Below, piece after piece: positions 16,535-25,534 of a stretch of DNA of 64,000 nucleotides. A program made the position numbers and the translations under genes. The notes beneath the pieces are model-generated. The model was not told the origin of the DNA, made no database searches, and worked only from the letters and a program-made list of their open reading frames with translations. Numbering within the stretch: the first letter of the stretch is position 1; each line of letters begins with the position of its first letter. The stretch is from Thiothrix sp. (GTDB lineage Bacteria > Pseudomonadota > Gammaproteobacteria > Thiotrichales > Thiotrichaceae): the NCBI GenBank assembly GCA_008015155.1, contig SSFA01000012.1:124001-188000 (forward strand), read 5' to 3'.

Positions 16535-17881
16535 TTAAACCAATTTAAGCACGGCTTTAGCTGCACGTACACCACTCAAATAAGCACCATGCACAGTGCC
16601 TAAATACTCGCTATGGGTCGCTTCGCCTGCCCAGTATAAGCGGCCATTTTTGTTGGCTAAAGCTTGGCGGTCTTCATTGCTGCTGCCCACTGCATTGAAA
16701 GAATAAGAGCCATAAGCAAAAGGATCTTGTGACCAGCGAGTCAGTTGCACACCCACTGGTTGAGGGATAGCATTGCCAAACATCGCTTTAAGCGCCTTCA
16801 TCGCATCGGCAATAACGGCTTGATCAGTCCATGTTTCTACTTCACGAGCACGATCAGCAGCATGAAAACCCAACAAGACGGGAGCACCAATTTTGGCAAA
16901 GCTCACCCATTCAGCCCAACGCCCTGCATCAGGTGATAAATACTCTAACCAATCAAGCTCTTTGGGCCAAAAGACTTTATTAAATCGTAAATAAGCTTTA
17001 TTTAATAAACCCATCCCCAAACGTTGAATCGCTGCTTGTTTAGCAGGTGGTAAAGGTGGGTTAAATTGAATGCTATTACGTTTTAACACCCCTAAAGGCA
17101 CGGTGATAATCACATAATCTGCTGAGTAGCTTTGATCTTGTGTGCTGACAGTTACTCCGGTCTTTTCGTAATTGACCTTAGAGACAATTTGGCCTAAACG
17201 CAGGTCTAAGCCTTGGGCGAGATAATTGGTTAGCTGGTCGTAGCCTTGCGGGAAGAGCAGATCTGCACCCTCAAATTCCTCATTATCATCCAAGGTTTGG
17301 GCTGACAGTTCGCGTGTAGCACCAGAGTATTCTTGCTCATAAGTGCTATTTAAATAGAAATTTAACTGTGCTTGATAAGCAGGGCTAAGTGGTTTAGTTA
17401 GCACGCGTTCGACAGCAGCTTGTAAAGAAATATCCTCGTCTAGATTAGCTGCTTGCTTGAGTGCTTTATTGACGAGCTTCTCAAGCGCTGTCTCATTAGT
17501 ACCTTTGACTCCTAGCTCCTTGAGACGTTTATCGATATAGAGTTCAGCATTGTCGTAACTTGTGGCAATACGCTTAGCTTGAGCTGCATTGGCTAGGCTA
17601 GTGATTGGATTCTGCTTTTGCCCATGAATCCAAGAAGCGCCCAAATCCATGGGATAGTCTGGCCAAACACGGCTCGTATGAATCCTTCCGCCAATCCGTT
17701 GTCGACCTTCCAGCAAGGTCACTTTCAAACCCTGATCGCTCAAAGCGCGCGCCGCAGCAAGGCCAGCCATGCCCGCACCAATGACTAAAATGCTAGGAGG
17801 ATTAGCAGCAGAGACCGAAGTATTCAGCAATAAAGGTGAGGCAGCTAAGCCTGCGAGAAACTGACGGCGTGAAAGGCTCAT
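16535..17881 (-). CDS. Tat-exported flavin monoamine oxidase family protein
   Basis: 448 residues from the ATG at 17881. It opens with a Tat signal, SRRQFLAGLAASPLLL, then the FAD dinucleotide motif VIGAGMAGLAAARALSDQGLKV and GRQRIGGRIHTSR, GASWIHG, and a terminal FAD-binding segment GRLYWAGEATHSEYLGTVHGAY. This is the polyamine/monoamine oxidase fold, oxidising amines to imines with H2O2 formation, here in the periplasm. An in-frame upstream start at 17929 would hide the Tat motif. It lies 85 bases behind the RND pump gene, so a link to it is uncertain. Confidence 0.92.
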   Translation of the reverse strand: MSLSRRQFLAGLAASPLLLNTSVSAANPPSILVIGAGMAGLAAARALSDQGLKVTLLEGRQRIGGRIHTSRVWPDYPMDLGASWIHGQKQNPITSLANAAQAKRIATSYDNAELYIDKRLKELGVKGTNETALEKLVNKALKQAANLDEDISLQAAVERVLTKPLSPAYQAQLNFYLNSTYEQEYSGATRELSAQTLDDNEEFEGADLLFPQGYDQLTNYLAQGLDLRLGQIVSKVNYEKTGVTVSTQDQSYSADYVIITVPLGVLKRNSIQFNPPLPPAKQAAIQRLGMGLLNKAYLRFNKVFWPKELDWLEYLSPDAGRWAEWVSFAKIGAPVLLGFHAADRAREVETWTDQAVIADAMKALKAMFGNAIPQPVGVQLTRWSQDPFAYGSYSFNAVGSSNEDRQALANKNGRLYWAGEATHSEYLGTVHGAYLSGVRAAKAVLKLV

Positions 17882-17966
17882 AGCAATTACTTGTGGTAAA
17901 TAGAAAGCACAAATTTTAAACTTAGTCACGGATAGAGGCCAGTATTAACTGGCCTCTTCAGGCAGT

Positions 17967-20900
17967 TTAGTGATTAGTTGTGGAAGTATTGACGGCCAGT
18001 TCCGCAGGTTTCACTGCATGCTGCCCATGTCGTTCGGGCTTTCCACGCATAAAGATCCAGCGCAAACCTTTGCGTAAATCATCAATGAAAGTAAACACGA
18101 CTGGAATGACCAGCAAACTCAATAGAGTTGAAGCAATTAAGCCACCAATCACCACAATTGCCATAGGTGAGCGGAAACTTGGATCAACCCCTAAACCAAG
18201 GGCGGTCGGTAACATCCCAGCACCCATCGCTATCGTTGTCATCACAATAGGGCGTGCCCGCTTGTGACAGGCATCCACTAAAGCTTCAAATCGTTGCATG
18301 CCTCGCTCATGAATATCCACAATCGCGTATTCGACTAAGAGGATCGAGTTCTTAGTCACGATGCCCATTAACATAATGAAGCCAATCACCGAGGGCATTG
18401 AGAAGCTGCTGTGGGTGACCAATAGAGCCACAAAAGCACCTCCCAAGGATAAAGGTAATGCCATCAGAATGGTGATGGGTTGCATAAAGTCGTGGAAGAG
18501 AAGTACCAAGACGACATAGATAATCATCACGCCAATCAGCATCGCTCCGCCGAAACTACCAAATAGCTCTTGCATATTTTCCACATCGCCTGAAGGCGGA
18601 CGCGAAACGCTAGGTGGTAAGCTTTGGATGCTGGGTAGTTCTTCAACTTCTGCGGCAACATCGCCTAAACCACGCCCATTGAGCTCCACATCAATGGTCA
18701 CATTACGTTTGCGCTGTAGACGCTGGATTTGCGTAGGGCCACTACTTAGCTCTACATCAGCAACCGCTGATAAAGGCACTTCGCCATTGCGACCCGGAAT
18801 CCGTAATTGTTGAATCGCTTGCAGATCAGTACGTACTTGCTTATCTAAGCGCACCCGTACTGGAATTTGCCGTTGTGGAAGGTTGAGCTTAGGCAAGCGG
18901 CTTTCAAAATCGCCAGTCGTTGCAATCTGTACAACAGAAGCCAAGGACTGAGTACTCACACCTAATTCAGCAGCCCGCGCAAAATTCGGTTTAATATGGA
19001 TTTCTGGACGCTGCAAGCTTGCATTGGAGGTGATATTGCCAAGCCCTTTCAAGGTGCGTAGCTCTTTCTCCACTGCGGTCACGCTAGAATTGAGCGCATT
19101 AGCATCATCACTCGCCAAAGTCACTTGTAGCTGTTCACCATTGCCACCTAAACCTACTTTGATGCGTGCTCCCGGCAAATCTTGCACCGCTTTACGGATT
19201 AAGTTTTCAATATCTTGTTGTGTCAGTGAGCGCTCTGTGCGATGGGTCAGTACAACCGTTAAGGTAGCTTTACGCGCATCGGTGCCACCGCCACCTCCAA
19301 AGGGACCTTGTTGGCTAGCTTCATACCCGACGATAGAAAACACATGTTTAACTTCTGGAACAGTAATGAGCTTTTGCCGTGCTTCTTCAGCCACTACCCG
19401 CGTTTCTTCCAAAGTACTACCAGGCTGTAATTCAACGGTTACCCCAGTCACACCTTCATCACCAGGAGGAATAAAGCCTTTTGGTAATAAAGGAATTAAC
19501 ATCACTGAGCCAATAAAGAAGGCAATCGCTAGAATCAAGGTGATAAAGCGATGGCGCAAACACCATTTCATCAAGCGTAGATAGTTGATCATAATCCAAC
19601 CATCTTTCTGCTTATGCTCTTTCGGTGCTTTAAGAATATAAGCCGCCATCATAGGCGTCAGCATCCGAGCAACCACTAAAGAGAAAAATACTGAAATAGC
19701 AGCGGTCATCCCAAAGGGTTCAAAGAATTTACCGACGACACCGCCCATAAATGCAGTCGGTAGGAAGACAGCAATGAGAGTGGCAGTGGTGGCAATAACG
19801 GCTAAACCTATTTCATCCGCAGCTTCCATCGCTGCTTGGAAGGGCGTTTTCCCCATATGCAAATGGCGAACGATATTTTCTACCTCTACGATAGCATCGT
19901 CCACCAAGACCCCAACGACTAAGGCCAGCGCTAAAAGCGTTAGGATATTCATGGTATAACCCAAGTAATACAAAGCAGCAAAGGTTGGCAAAATCGCCAA
20001 AGGTAAAGCAATTGCAGCGACTAAGGTCGAGCGTAAATCTTTTAAAAATAACCAGACGACTAAAATGGCTAAGGCTGCACCCTCATACATAAGCAGCATT
20101 GAGCCTTCATAGTTATCTTTAACAGGCGTTACACGATCGAAAGCCTCAACTATTTTGATTTGTGGATATTGGTCATTGAGTTTTTGCACTGCAGCACGTA
20201 CGCGATCAGCAGTATCAACTTCCCCAGCACCTTTGACCCGTGTAATCTGGAAGCCAACAACAGGGGTACCATCCCAAAGGGCATACATGGAGCGTTCAGC
20301 GTAAGTATCTTGTACTTTAGCGATTTGGTCTAAACGGATATAGCGCCCGCCAGCCAAGGGAATCGGCAAAGCGGCTAAATCATCTGCCGTGTCCACTGCA
20401 CCTAAGGTACGCACTGATTGAACGGAGCCACCCACATCACCGCGACCACCCGAGGCATCTTTTTGCATTTGCCCAAGAGCTTGTGAAACAGCATCCGCAG
20501 TAATGCCTAAACCTGCCATTAAAGCGGGGTCAAGGTTAACTTGAACTTCACGATCCACCCCACCAATCCGACTGCTTCTACCCACTCCAGGTACTGACAT
20601 CATGGCTTTAGAAACTTCATTGTCTACAAACCATGACAAGGCTTCTTCATCCATGCGGTCAGAGGCAACTGTGAAGGTTACAATCGGATTCCCTGAAGTT
20701 GTAACCTTGCCTACAATAGGATCAGTCATACTGCCCGGCAAATCAGCGCGAATACCATCAACCGCATTACGCACTTCGCTAAGCGCTGTTTCGATATCCT
20801 TATCGATAATAAATTCAATAGCTGTCACTGAAGAGCCATCAGTGAGTGTGGATTGAATATTTTTAATCCCATCTAAAGAGGCTACCGTATCCTCAATTTT

Positions 20901-21095
20901 GCGCGTGACTTCAGTTTCTAGTTGTGAAGGAGAAGCACCTTCAAGAGCTGCGCTCACAGTAATAACGGGTAATTCAATATCAGGAAGTTGCTGAATCGTG
21001 AGCGAGCGGAAGCCATGAAGACCCAGAATGCTCAATACGATGAATAGCAAAATAGCAGGGACAGGGTTGCGTATTGACCACGCGGAAATATTCAT
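17967..21095 (-). CDS. RND family efflux transporter, inner-membrane permease
   Basis: 1042 residues with the full AcrB/MexB/MdtB-type layout: N-terminal membrane helix, two large periplasmic loops and twelve membrane segments, including the proton-relay helix ALALVVGVLVDDAIVEVENI with the DD pair and the TMH1 start IRNPVPAILLFIVLS. It exports hydrophobic compounds or dyes driven by the proton gradient. Its ATG overlaps the adaptor stop by four bases. No outer-membrane TolC-like partner is encoded here, so a shared one elsewhere is expected. Confidence 0.96.
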   Translation of the reverse strand: MNISAWSIRNPVPAILLFIVLSILGLHGFRSLTIQQLPDIELPVITVSAALEGASPSQLETEVTRKIEDTVASLDGIKNIQSTLTDGSSVTAIEFIIDKDIETALSEVRNAVDGIRADLPGSMTDPIVGKVTTSGNPIVTFTVASDRMDEEALSWFVDNEVSKAMMSVPGVGRSSRIGGVDREVQVNLDPALMAGLGITADAVSQALGQMQKDASGGRGDVGGSVQSVRTLGAVDTADDLAALPIPLAGGRYIRLDQIAKVQDTYAERSMYALWDGTPVVGFQITRVKGAGEVDTADRVRAAVQKLNDQYPQIKIVEAFDRVTPVKDNYEGSMLLMYEGAALAILVVWLFLKDLRSTLVAAIALPLAILPTFAALYYLGYTMNILTLLALALVVGVLVDDAIVEVENIVRHLHMGKTPFQAAMEAADEIGLAVIATTATLIAVFLPTAFMGGVVGKFFEPFGMTAAISVFFSLVVARMLTPMMAAYILKAPKEHKQKDGWIMINYLRLMKWCLRHRFITLILAIAFFIGSVMLIPLLPKGFIPPGDEGVTGVTVELQPGSTLEETRVVAEEARQKLITVPEVKHVFSIVGYEASQQGPFGGGGGTDARKATLTVVLTHRTERSLTQQDIENLIRKAVQDLPGARIKVGLGGNGEQLQVTLASDDANALNSSVTAVEKELRTLKGLGNITSNASLQRPEIHIKPNFARAAELGVSTQSLASVVQIATTGDFESRLPKLNLPQRQIPVRVRLDKQVRTDLQAIQQLRIPGRNGEVPLSAVADVELSSGPTQIQRLQRKRNVTIDVELNGRGLGDVAAEVEELPSIQSLPPSVSRPPSGDVENMQELFGSFGGAMLIGVMIIYVVLVLLFHDFMQPITILMALPLSLGGAFVALLVTHSSFSMPSVIGFIMLMGIVTKNSILLVEYAIVDIHERGMQRFEALVDACHKRARPIVMTTIAMGAGMLPTALGLGVDPSFRSPMAIVVIGGLIASTLLSLLVIPVVFTFIDDLRKGLRWIFMRGKPERHGQHAVKPAELAVNTSTTNH

Positions 21096-22663
21096 GGCTT
21101 TTTCGCACCGGCAATTTGCACTAAATCGCCATCATTGAGGAAAGCACCTCCGGTTGCGACCAACTTAATATCCGCAGGTAAATCACTCAGTATTTCAACT
21201 CGATCCTGTAAGCGCCGCCCAATTTTAACTTCGTGCTGAATGACACGGTTATCCGCCCCAATTTCAAAGACGATATGCCGACCATCACGTAAAATCACCA
21301 CGGCTTGTGGGACAGTAAGTGCTTCGGTTTGCCCTTGGCGAATAGTGCCTTGAACAAACATGCCAGCCCGAGCACTACTCCCTGCGGGTAAGGTCACATA
21401 AACCAAAGCACGGCGAGTATTCGCATCCAACTGTGGGGAAATTAGCCGCACTTGCCCTTCGATGACTTCACCGGTATTGATCGTGACACTAGCGGTTTGC
21501 CCTTCACGGATTTGTCCTAGATCATTGCTAGACACCTCAGCCCGCCATTCCAGCTTGTTTTGGCGGATAAGGCGGAAAAGTTCAGTGCCGGTTTGCACCA
21601 CACTTCCTAAAGCGGCCGTACGTGAGCTAATCACGCCATCATCAGCAGCTAGAATGGTGGTCTGCCCAAGACGAATCTCTTGGCTTTTCAACGCCGCTTG
21701 TTGAACTTTTAAAGCAGCATTTTGTGCTTCCAAAACGGCTTCTTGAGCTTTAACAGCTAGGCGACTCGATTCCACAGCCGCTTCTTGGGATTTTACTTCG
21801 GCTTGCTTAGCAGATAAGCCAGCTTTTTGGGCAGTCACTCCCGCTTTTTGCGCATCCAAAGCAGCGCGTTGGGAAGCAATAGTAGCTTTTTGGCTATCAA
21901 TACCCGCGCGTGCTGTTGCCTCGCCCGTGATGTACTGATCCACCTGTTGCATAGGCAAGGCTCCACTGGTTTTTAACTGACGTGCGCGATCTGCATTCGC
22001 TTTGGCTTCAGTAAAACTAGCGTTGGCTTGGACTAAACCTGCATTAGCTTGAGCAACGCCTGCTTCTGCTTGCCCTAAAGAAGCTTGTGCTTGGCTAATC
22101 GAGGCATTGGCTTGGACTAAACCCGCTTCGGCTTGGGTAACACCTGCTTGTGCTTGAATGACACCTGCTTCAGATTGAGCCACACCTGCCTGCGCTTTTA
22201 AGACTTCAGCTTTAGCTTGATTAATGACTGCTTGTTGTTGAGCAATATCGGCTTGAACAGTTTCTTGAGAAAGCTTGGCCAAAGGCTGACCTTTTTTAAC
22301 GGTTTCACCCACATCTACCAAAACTTCAGTGATACGTAAACCACCAATTTCAGCTGAAATAATCGCCTCTTGCCAAGGATTGATCACACCATCTGCCTGA
22401 ATAGTAGTATCCCAAGAGTCCTTTTGTGGGCTTACGCTGGTCACCGTTAAGGCGGGTTTTGCAGCCCCAGCACTGGGCTTGTCACCTACAGCTGGAGTCG
22501 GTTTAGCAGAAGGGGTAGCTTCGCTAGAGTTAGCAGGGGCTGAGCCAGTTGCAGCTTGGCTCGGCGCTGTTTGTGCATGGCTGATGATTATGGGATTCAG
22601 TGCTACAGTTAGCCCAAGAAAACTGCAAATCGTGATCCGCAAGGTGCGTCTGACTGATTTCAT
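21092..22663 (-). CDS. RND efflux periplasmic adaptor with extended coiled-coil hairpin
   Basis: 523 residues. Signal peptide to about residue 30 (ISHA-QT), an Ala/Pro/Ser-rich linker to about 70, then half of the lipoyl domain (AEIGGLRITEVLVDVGETVKKGQPLAKL). Residues about 133-230 and 236-332 are two near-perfect heptad arrays built on A-x-x-x-Q-A patterns (roughly ten and eleven heptads), followed by the second lipoyl half, a beta-barrel and a membrane-proximal domain. AcrA-type adaptors usually have far shorter hairpins, so this would span a larger part of the periplasm. The low complexity suggests growth by duplication. Coupled to the permease gene. Confidence 0.94.
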   Translation of the reverse strand: MKSVRRTLRITICSFLGLTVALNPIIISHAQTAPSQAATGSAPANSSEATPSAKPTPAVGDKPSAGAAKPALTVTSVSPQKDSWDTTIQADGVINPWQEAIISAEIGGLRITEVLVDVGETVKKGQPLAKLSQETVQADIAQQQAVINQAKAEVLKAQAGVAQSEAGVIQAQAGVTQAEAGLVQANASISQAQASLGQAEAGVAQANAGLVQANASFTEAKANADRARQLKTSGALPMQQVDQYITGEATARAGIDSQKATIASQRAALDAQKAGVTAQKAGLSAKQAEVKSQEAAVESSRLAVKAQEAVLEAQNAALKVQQAALKSQEIRLGQTTILAADDGVISSRTAALGSVVQTGTELFRLIRQNKLEWRAEVSSNDLGQIREGQTASVTINTGEVIEGQVRLISPQLDANTRRALVYVTLPAGSSARAGMFVQGTIRQGQTEALTVPQAVVILRDGRHIVFEIGADNRVIQHEVKIGRRLQDRVEILSDLPADIKLVATGGAFLNDGDLVQIAGAKKP

Positions 22664-22834
22664 AATAATTCGGTTAGCTCAAAAATTAATTAATGATGGT
22701 AGTCGCTACTATCAAAATGACTATGGGTCAGTAGGATAGCGAAAGCCTAGGTACAACGGTAGTTGCTTTACAAAAATTTACCTAATAGCCCCACAGGTTT
22801 GACCTCAAAATGACAGTGTTATTCGCTAATTAGT

Positions 22835-23539
22835 CTACGATTTAGGGAGTTCCCAGTTAATTATTGCGCGCCCCTGCTGCTGCAAAAAAGTATTTGCTTG
22901 AGAGAAAGGTTGGCTACCAAAAAAGCCTTGCTTAGCTGATAAAGGCGAGGGGTGAGCGCTAGCTAAAATATGATGTTTGGTTTGATCAATTAAAGCGGCC
23001 TTTTTCTGGGCTTGTGCGCCCCAAAGGATAAATACGACCGGCTGAGCTTGCTGATTGACAGCTTGAATCACAGCATCAGTAAACGGCTCCCAGCCTTTTT
23101 TCTGATGGCTCCCAGCATGACCTTCTTCCACACTTAGAACAGTGTTCAAGAGCAAAACCCCTTGTTTGGCCCAAACTAGTAAATAGCCAGAATGTTTATT
23201 ATCAATCCCTAAATCGCTAAGCATTTCCTTATGAATATTGTTTAACGAGCGTGGTAAGGGCTTCACCTGCGGGAGTACTGAAAAAGATAAGCCATGCGCA
23301 TGGCCTAAACTTGGATACGGGTCTTGGCCAAGAATAACGACTTTGACTGCATGTAAAGCAGTGGCTTCTAATGCTAAAAAGCGTAGTTCAGAAGGTGGTA
23401 AAATGTTTTTACCAGCCGCTGTTTCTGCTTCGAGATAAGTTTCTAGCTCTTTTAGATAGGGTTGATTAAATTCTGTGGCTAAAGCGGTTTGCCAAGAAGG
23501 GTCTAAGGTTTGGAATTGCGCTTTAAAAGCTATTGACAT
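22835..23539 (-). CDS. ung: Uracil-DNA glycosylase
   Basis: 234 residues, family 1. The water-activating motif GQDPYPSLGHAHGL (catalytic Asp in GQDPY), the LLLNTVLSVEEG uracil-binding segment, the FILWG strand and the terminal HPSPLSA loop with the catalytic His are all present. It removes uracil from DNA to start base-excision repair. It stands alone, 171 bases behind the RND adaptor gene and divergent from the CBS-DUF294 operon. Confidence 0.98.
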   Translation of the reverse strand: MSIAFKAQFQTLDPSWQTALATEFNQPYLKELETYLEAETAAGKNILPPSELRFLALEATALHAVKVVILGQDPYPSLGHAHGLSFSVLPQVKPLPRSLNNIHKEMLSDLGIDNKHSGYLLVWAKQGVLLLNTVLSVEEGHAGSHQKKGWEPFTDAVIQAVNQQAQPVVFILWGAQAQKKAALIDQTKHHILASAHPSPLSAKQGFFGSQPFSQANTFLQQQGRAIINWELPKS

Positions 23540-23650
23540 AAATTTCTCTCAGTTTTTTAGAAAAAAGCCCTGCCCAACAGGCAGCATTCACTATTAAAAA
23601 AAGACTATACTGTTAAACTTAATAATACAGACCAAACCCCTGATTTTTAG

Positions 23651-23696
23651 CGAAACTGTTTCGGTCAATTAGGCTGAGCTAATTGAACTTTTTTTG
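23651..23696 (+). terminator. Tandem hairpins with T-run (attenuator or small-RNA end)
   Basis: CGAAA/TTTCG with a CTG loop is followed directly by a perfect 8-bp inverted repeat TCAATTAG (23665-23672) / CTAATTGA (23679-23686) with loop GCTGAG, then AC and seven T. On the plus strand this has the form of a weak intrinsic terminator 145 bases before the operon start; it could end a small RNA or attenuate the operon. Confidence 0.35.
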
Positions 23697-23702
23697 CTAA
23701 AC

Positions 23703-23733
23703 ATCAGAGTAAGCAGGCGCTTAATCAGAGTAA
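23703..23733. promoter_or_regulatory. Direct repeats upstream of the CBS-DUF294 operon
   Basis: ATCAGAGTAA occurs at 23703-23712 and 23724-23733, 21 bp apart, so on the same face of the helix. This is the spacing expected for two copies of one regulator site. The regulator is unknown. Confidence 0.35.
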
Positions 23734-23841
23734 ACTGGTCAATTTAGTCCGCGCTTTTTTATTTTAGCAGAGCGTCAGAGATAGCGCGAAAGCACCACAG
23801 CACCAACCTATTTCGATAAGCAGACATCTGAGGAGGAGAGG

Positions 23842-25293
23842 ATGGAGGCTGAAAAGAGTGCGGCTGATTATTCTTTGCTAACCGTTCAAGTACAGGAGCT
23901 GGTGCGGCCTACTGTAATGGTGGATGAAGAGACTAGTATTCAAGCCACTGCTGCGCAAATGACCGCAGCGAATAGCCATACGGCTTTGGTTGTACATGAT
24001 CAGAAACTTACAGGTATTGTCACTGATCAGAATTTTCGCGCGCGAGTAGTTGCAAGCCAACATGACCCGCAGGATCGAATCGCTAGTATTATGAGCCAAG
24101 ATCCAGTGATCTTACCGCCGCAAGCACCGGCCACTGAAGCCATGTTGCTGATGGCTAAGCATAATATTCGTCATATTCCCATTGTCGATCCCCATAATCA
24201 GACTATTTTGGGCGTCGTAGGTGGGACAGATTTGCTGCGCAGTCATAGCCATAATGCCATTTATTTAATTGGCGATATTTATCTGGCTAAAGACGTCGAG
24301 ACCTTAAAGCAACTCAGTTTGCATCGTCCCAAAGCTTTAGTGAGTATGGTTAAAAGCCTGAGTAGCTATTATGTTTCACATGCGATTAGCTCGATTGGGC
24401 AAGCGATTACCCGTCGTCTTTTGCAATTAGCTGAACAACAACTCGGTACTCCTCCGATTCCTTATGCTTTTCTAGTGGCAGGTTCTTTAGCGCGGTTTGA
24501 GCAAACGGCTTATTCCGATCAAGATAATGGTTTAATCCTCTCAAATGATTATCAAGAAACGGTACATGGTGAGTATTTTCGTAAGCTAGCCGATTTTGTC
24601 TGTGATGGTTTGGATGCTTGTGGTTATGAATACTGTAAAGGTGGAATTATGGCCTCCAACCCACAATGGCGGCAGCCTTTATCAGTCTGGCGACAGTATT
24701 TCGCCAAATGGATCGATACCCCTGATCCCCAAGCATTGTTGTATTCAACAATTTTCTTTGATTTGCGCTGCTTATATGGTGAGGCAGCTTTATTCGAGGA
24801 TTTGCACCAAAGCATTTTACGGCGCACGCAAAAAAGTACTTTGTTTTTGACCCATATGGCAGCTAATGCTTTAAATTTTCGCCCGCCCCTAGGTTTTTTC
24901 AAAGGCTTTGTGCTAGAAAAACAAGCTAATGGTGAAAAGACTTTAGATATGAAAAAGCGCGGTGTAGTTCCTGTGATTGATGTTGCAAGGGTGTATGCCT
25001 TAGCAGCGGGTTTGCCAGTGACGAATACGCGCGAGCGTTTGCAAGCTTTGGGTCAAGCGAGTCAAGTTAGCCATGATACCCTAGCCAATGTACTGGATGC
25101 GTTTGAATTCATTAGTCTGACTCGCTTACGCCATCAGGCACGCCAGATTGAGGCGGGGCAATTTGCGGATAATCAAGTGGCGCCTGATGAGTTATCGGAC
25201 TTTGAGCAACGGCATCTAAAAAATGCCTTTGAAGTAGCTAGTCATTTTCAGGATGCACTCGCTCAGCGTTATCAAGCCAATGCGCTGCGCTAA
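23842..25293 (+). CDS. CBS-domain pair with DUF294 nucleotidyltransferase-like domain
   Basis: 483 residues. Two CBS domains (about 18-135; second with ATEAMLLMAKHNIRHIPIVD), then a GlnD-like nucleotidyltransferase domain with GSLARFE at 214-220 and DQDNG at 226-230, and the DUF294 C-terminal substrate-binding-like domain to about 475. The usual N-terminal cyclic-nucleotide domain of this family is missing. CBS pairs bind adenosine nucleotides, so this is a plausible energy-state sensor that modifies a partner. First gene of the symporter-kinase operon; genes of this type commonly accompany CrbS/CbrA-like kinases. Confidence 0.92.
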   Translation: MEAEKSAADYSLLTVQVQELVRPTVMVDEETSIQATAAQMTAANSHTALVVHDQKLTGIVTDQNFRARVVASQHDPQDRIASIMSQDPVILPPQAPATEAMLLMAKHNIRHIPIVDPHNQTILGVVGGTDLLRSHSHNAIYLIGDIYLAKDVETLKQLSLHRPKALVSMVKSLSSYYVSHAISSIGQAITRRLLQLAEQQLGTPPIPYAFLVAGSLARFEQTAYSDQDNGLILSNDYQETVHGEYFRKLADFVCDGLDACGYEYCKGGIMASNPQWRQPLSVWRQYFAKWIDTPDPQALLYSTIFFDLRCLYGEAALFEDLHQSILRRTQKSTLFLTHMAANALNFRPPLGFFKGFVLEKQANGEKTLDMKKRGVVPVIDVARVYALAAGLPVTNTRERLQALGQASQVSHDTLANVLDAFEFISLTRLRHQARQIEAGQFADNQVAPDELSDFEQRHLKNAFEVASHFQDALAQRYQANALR

Positions 25294-25322
25294 TAGACAG
25301 CGATTTAATGCAGGGAGGTTCT

Positions 25323-25520
25323 ATGTTACGCGGAATGACATCAGCTCGATTAGTAGCTTTGTTTACCTTTGGCTGTGCCTTACTCAATTTTCCGCTGCTT
25401 GCGCTTTGGGATAAGGATATTACTGTCCTTGGCTTGCCCTTGTTTCCAGCCGCTTTGTTTATTATCTGGGCTGGCATGATTGCAGTCTTAGCTTGGCTAA
25501 TGGAAACGGATGAGCGCTAA
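25323..25520 (+). CDS. CbrX-like small membrane protein
   Basis: 65 residues from the ATG at 25323, which has GGGAGG just upstream; the in-frame ATG at 25308 lies before that site and is rejected. Two membrane segments (about 8-28 and 36-58) are separated by WDKDITVLGLPLFP. A small protein of this size and motif (GLPL.....F..W..) precedes many symporter-type kinases, as CbrX does before CbrA in pseudomonads. It ends 14 bases before the kinase gene. It may help translation or membrane assembly of the kinase. Confidence 0.75.
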   Translation: MLRGMTSARLVALFTFGCALLNFPLLALWDKDITVLGLPLFPAALFIIWAGMIAVLAWLMETDER

Positions 25521-25534
25521 AGGAGGGATAGGAG

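Larger units (their letters stand above)
23540..23841. other. Divergent intergenic region between ung and the CBS-DUF294 operon, 302 bases
   Basis: Holds tandem hairpins followed by a T-run (23651-23696) and two 10-bp direct repeats (23703-23733), described separately. A TATACT at 23606 is a possible -10 element but has no good -35. A strong GAGGAGGAG ribosome site precedes the ATG at 23842. Confidence 0.5.

Noticed and set aside
19024..19584. 186-codon open frame opposite the RND permease gene
   Set aside because: Lies wholly within the conserved permease coding sequence and has no family features.
23590..23700. CrcZ-like small RNA near a CbrA-like kinase
   Set aside because: No repeated A-rich Hfq/Crc target motifs are present; only a generic terminator-like structure remains.
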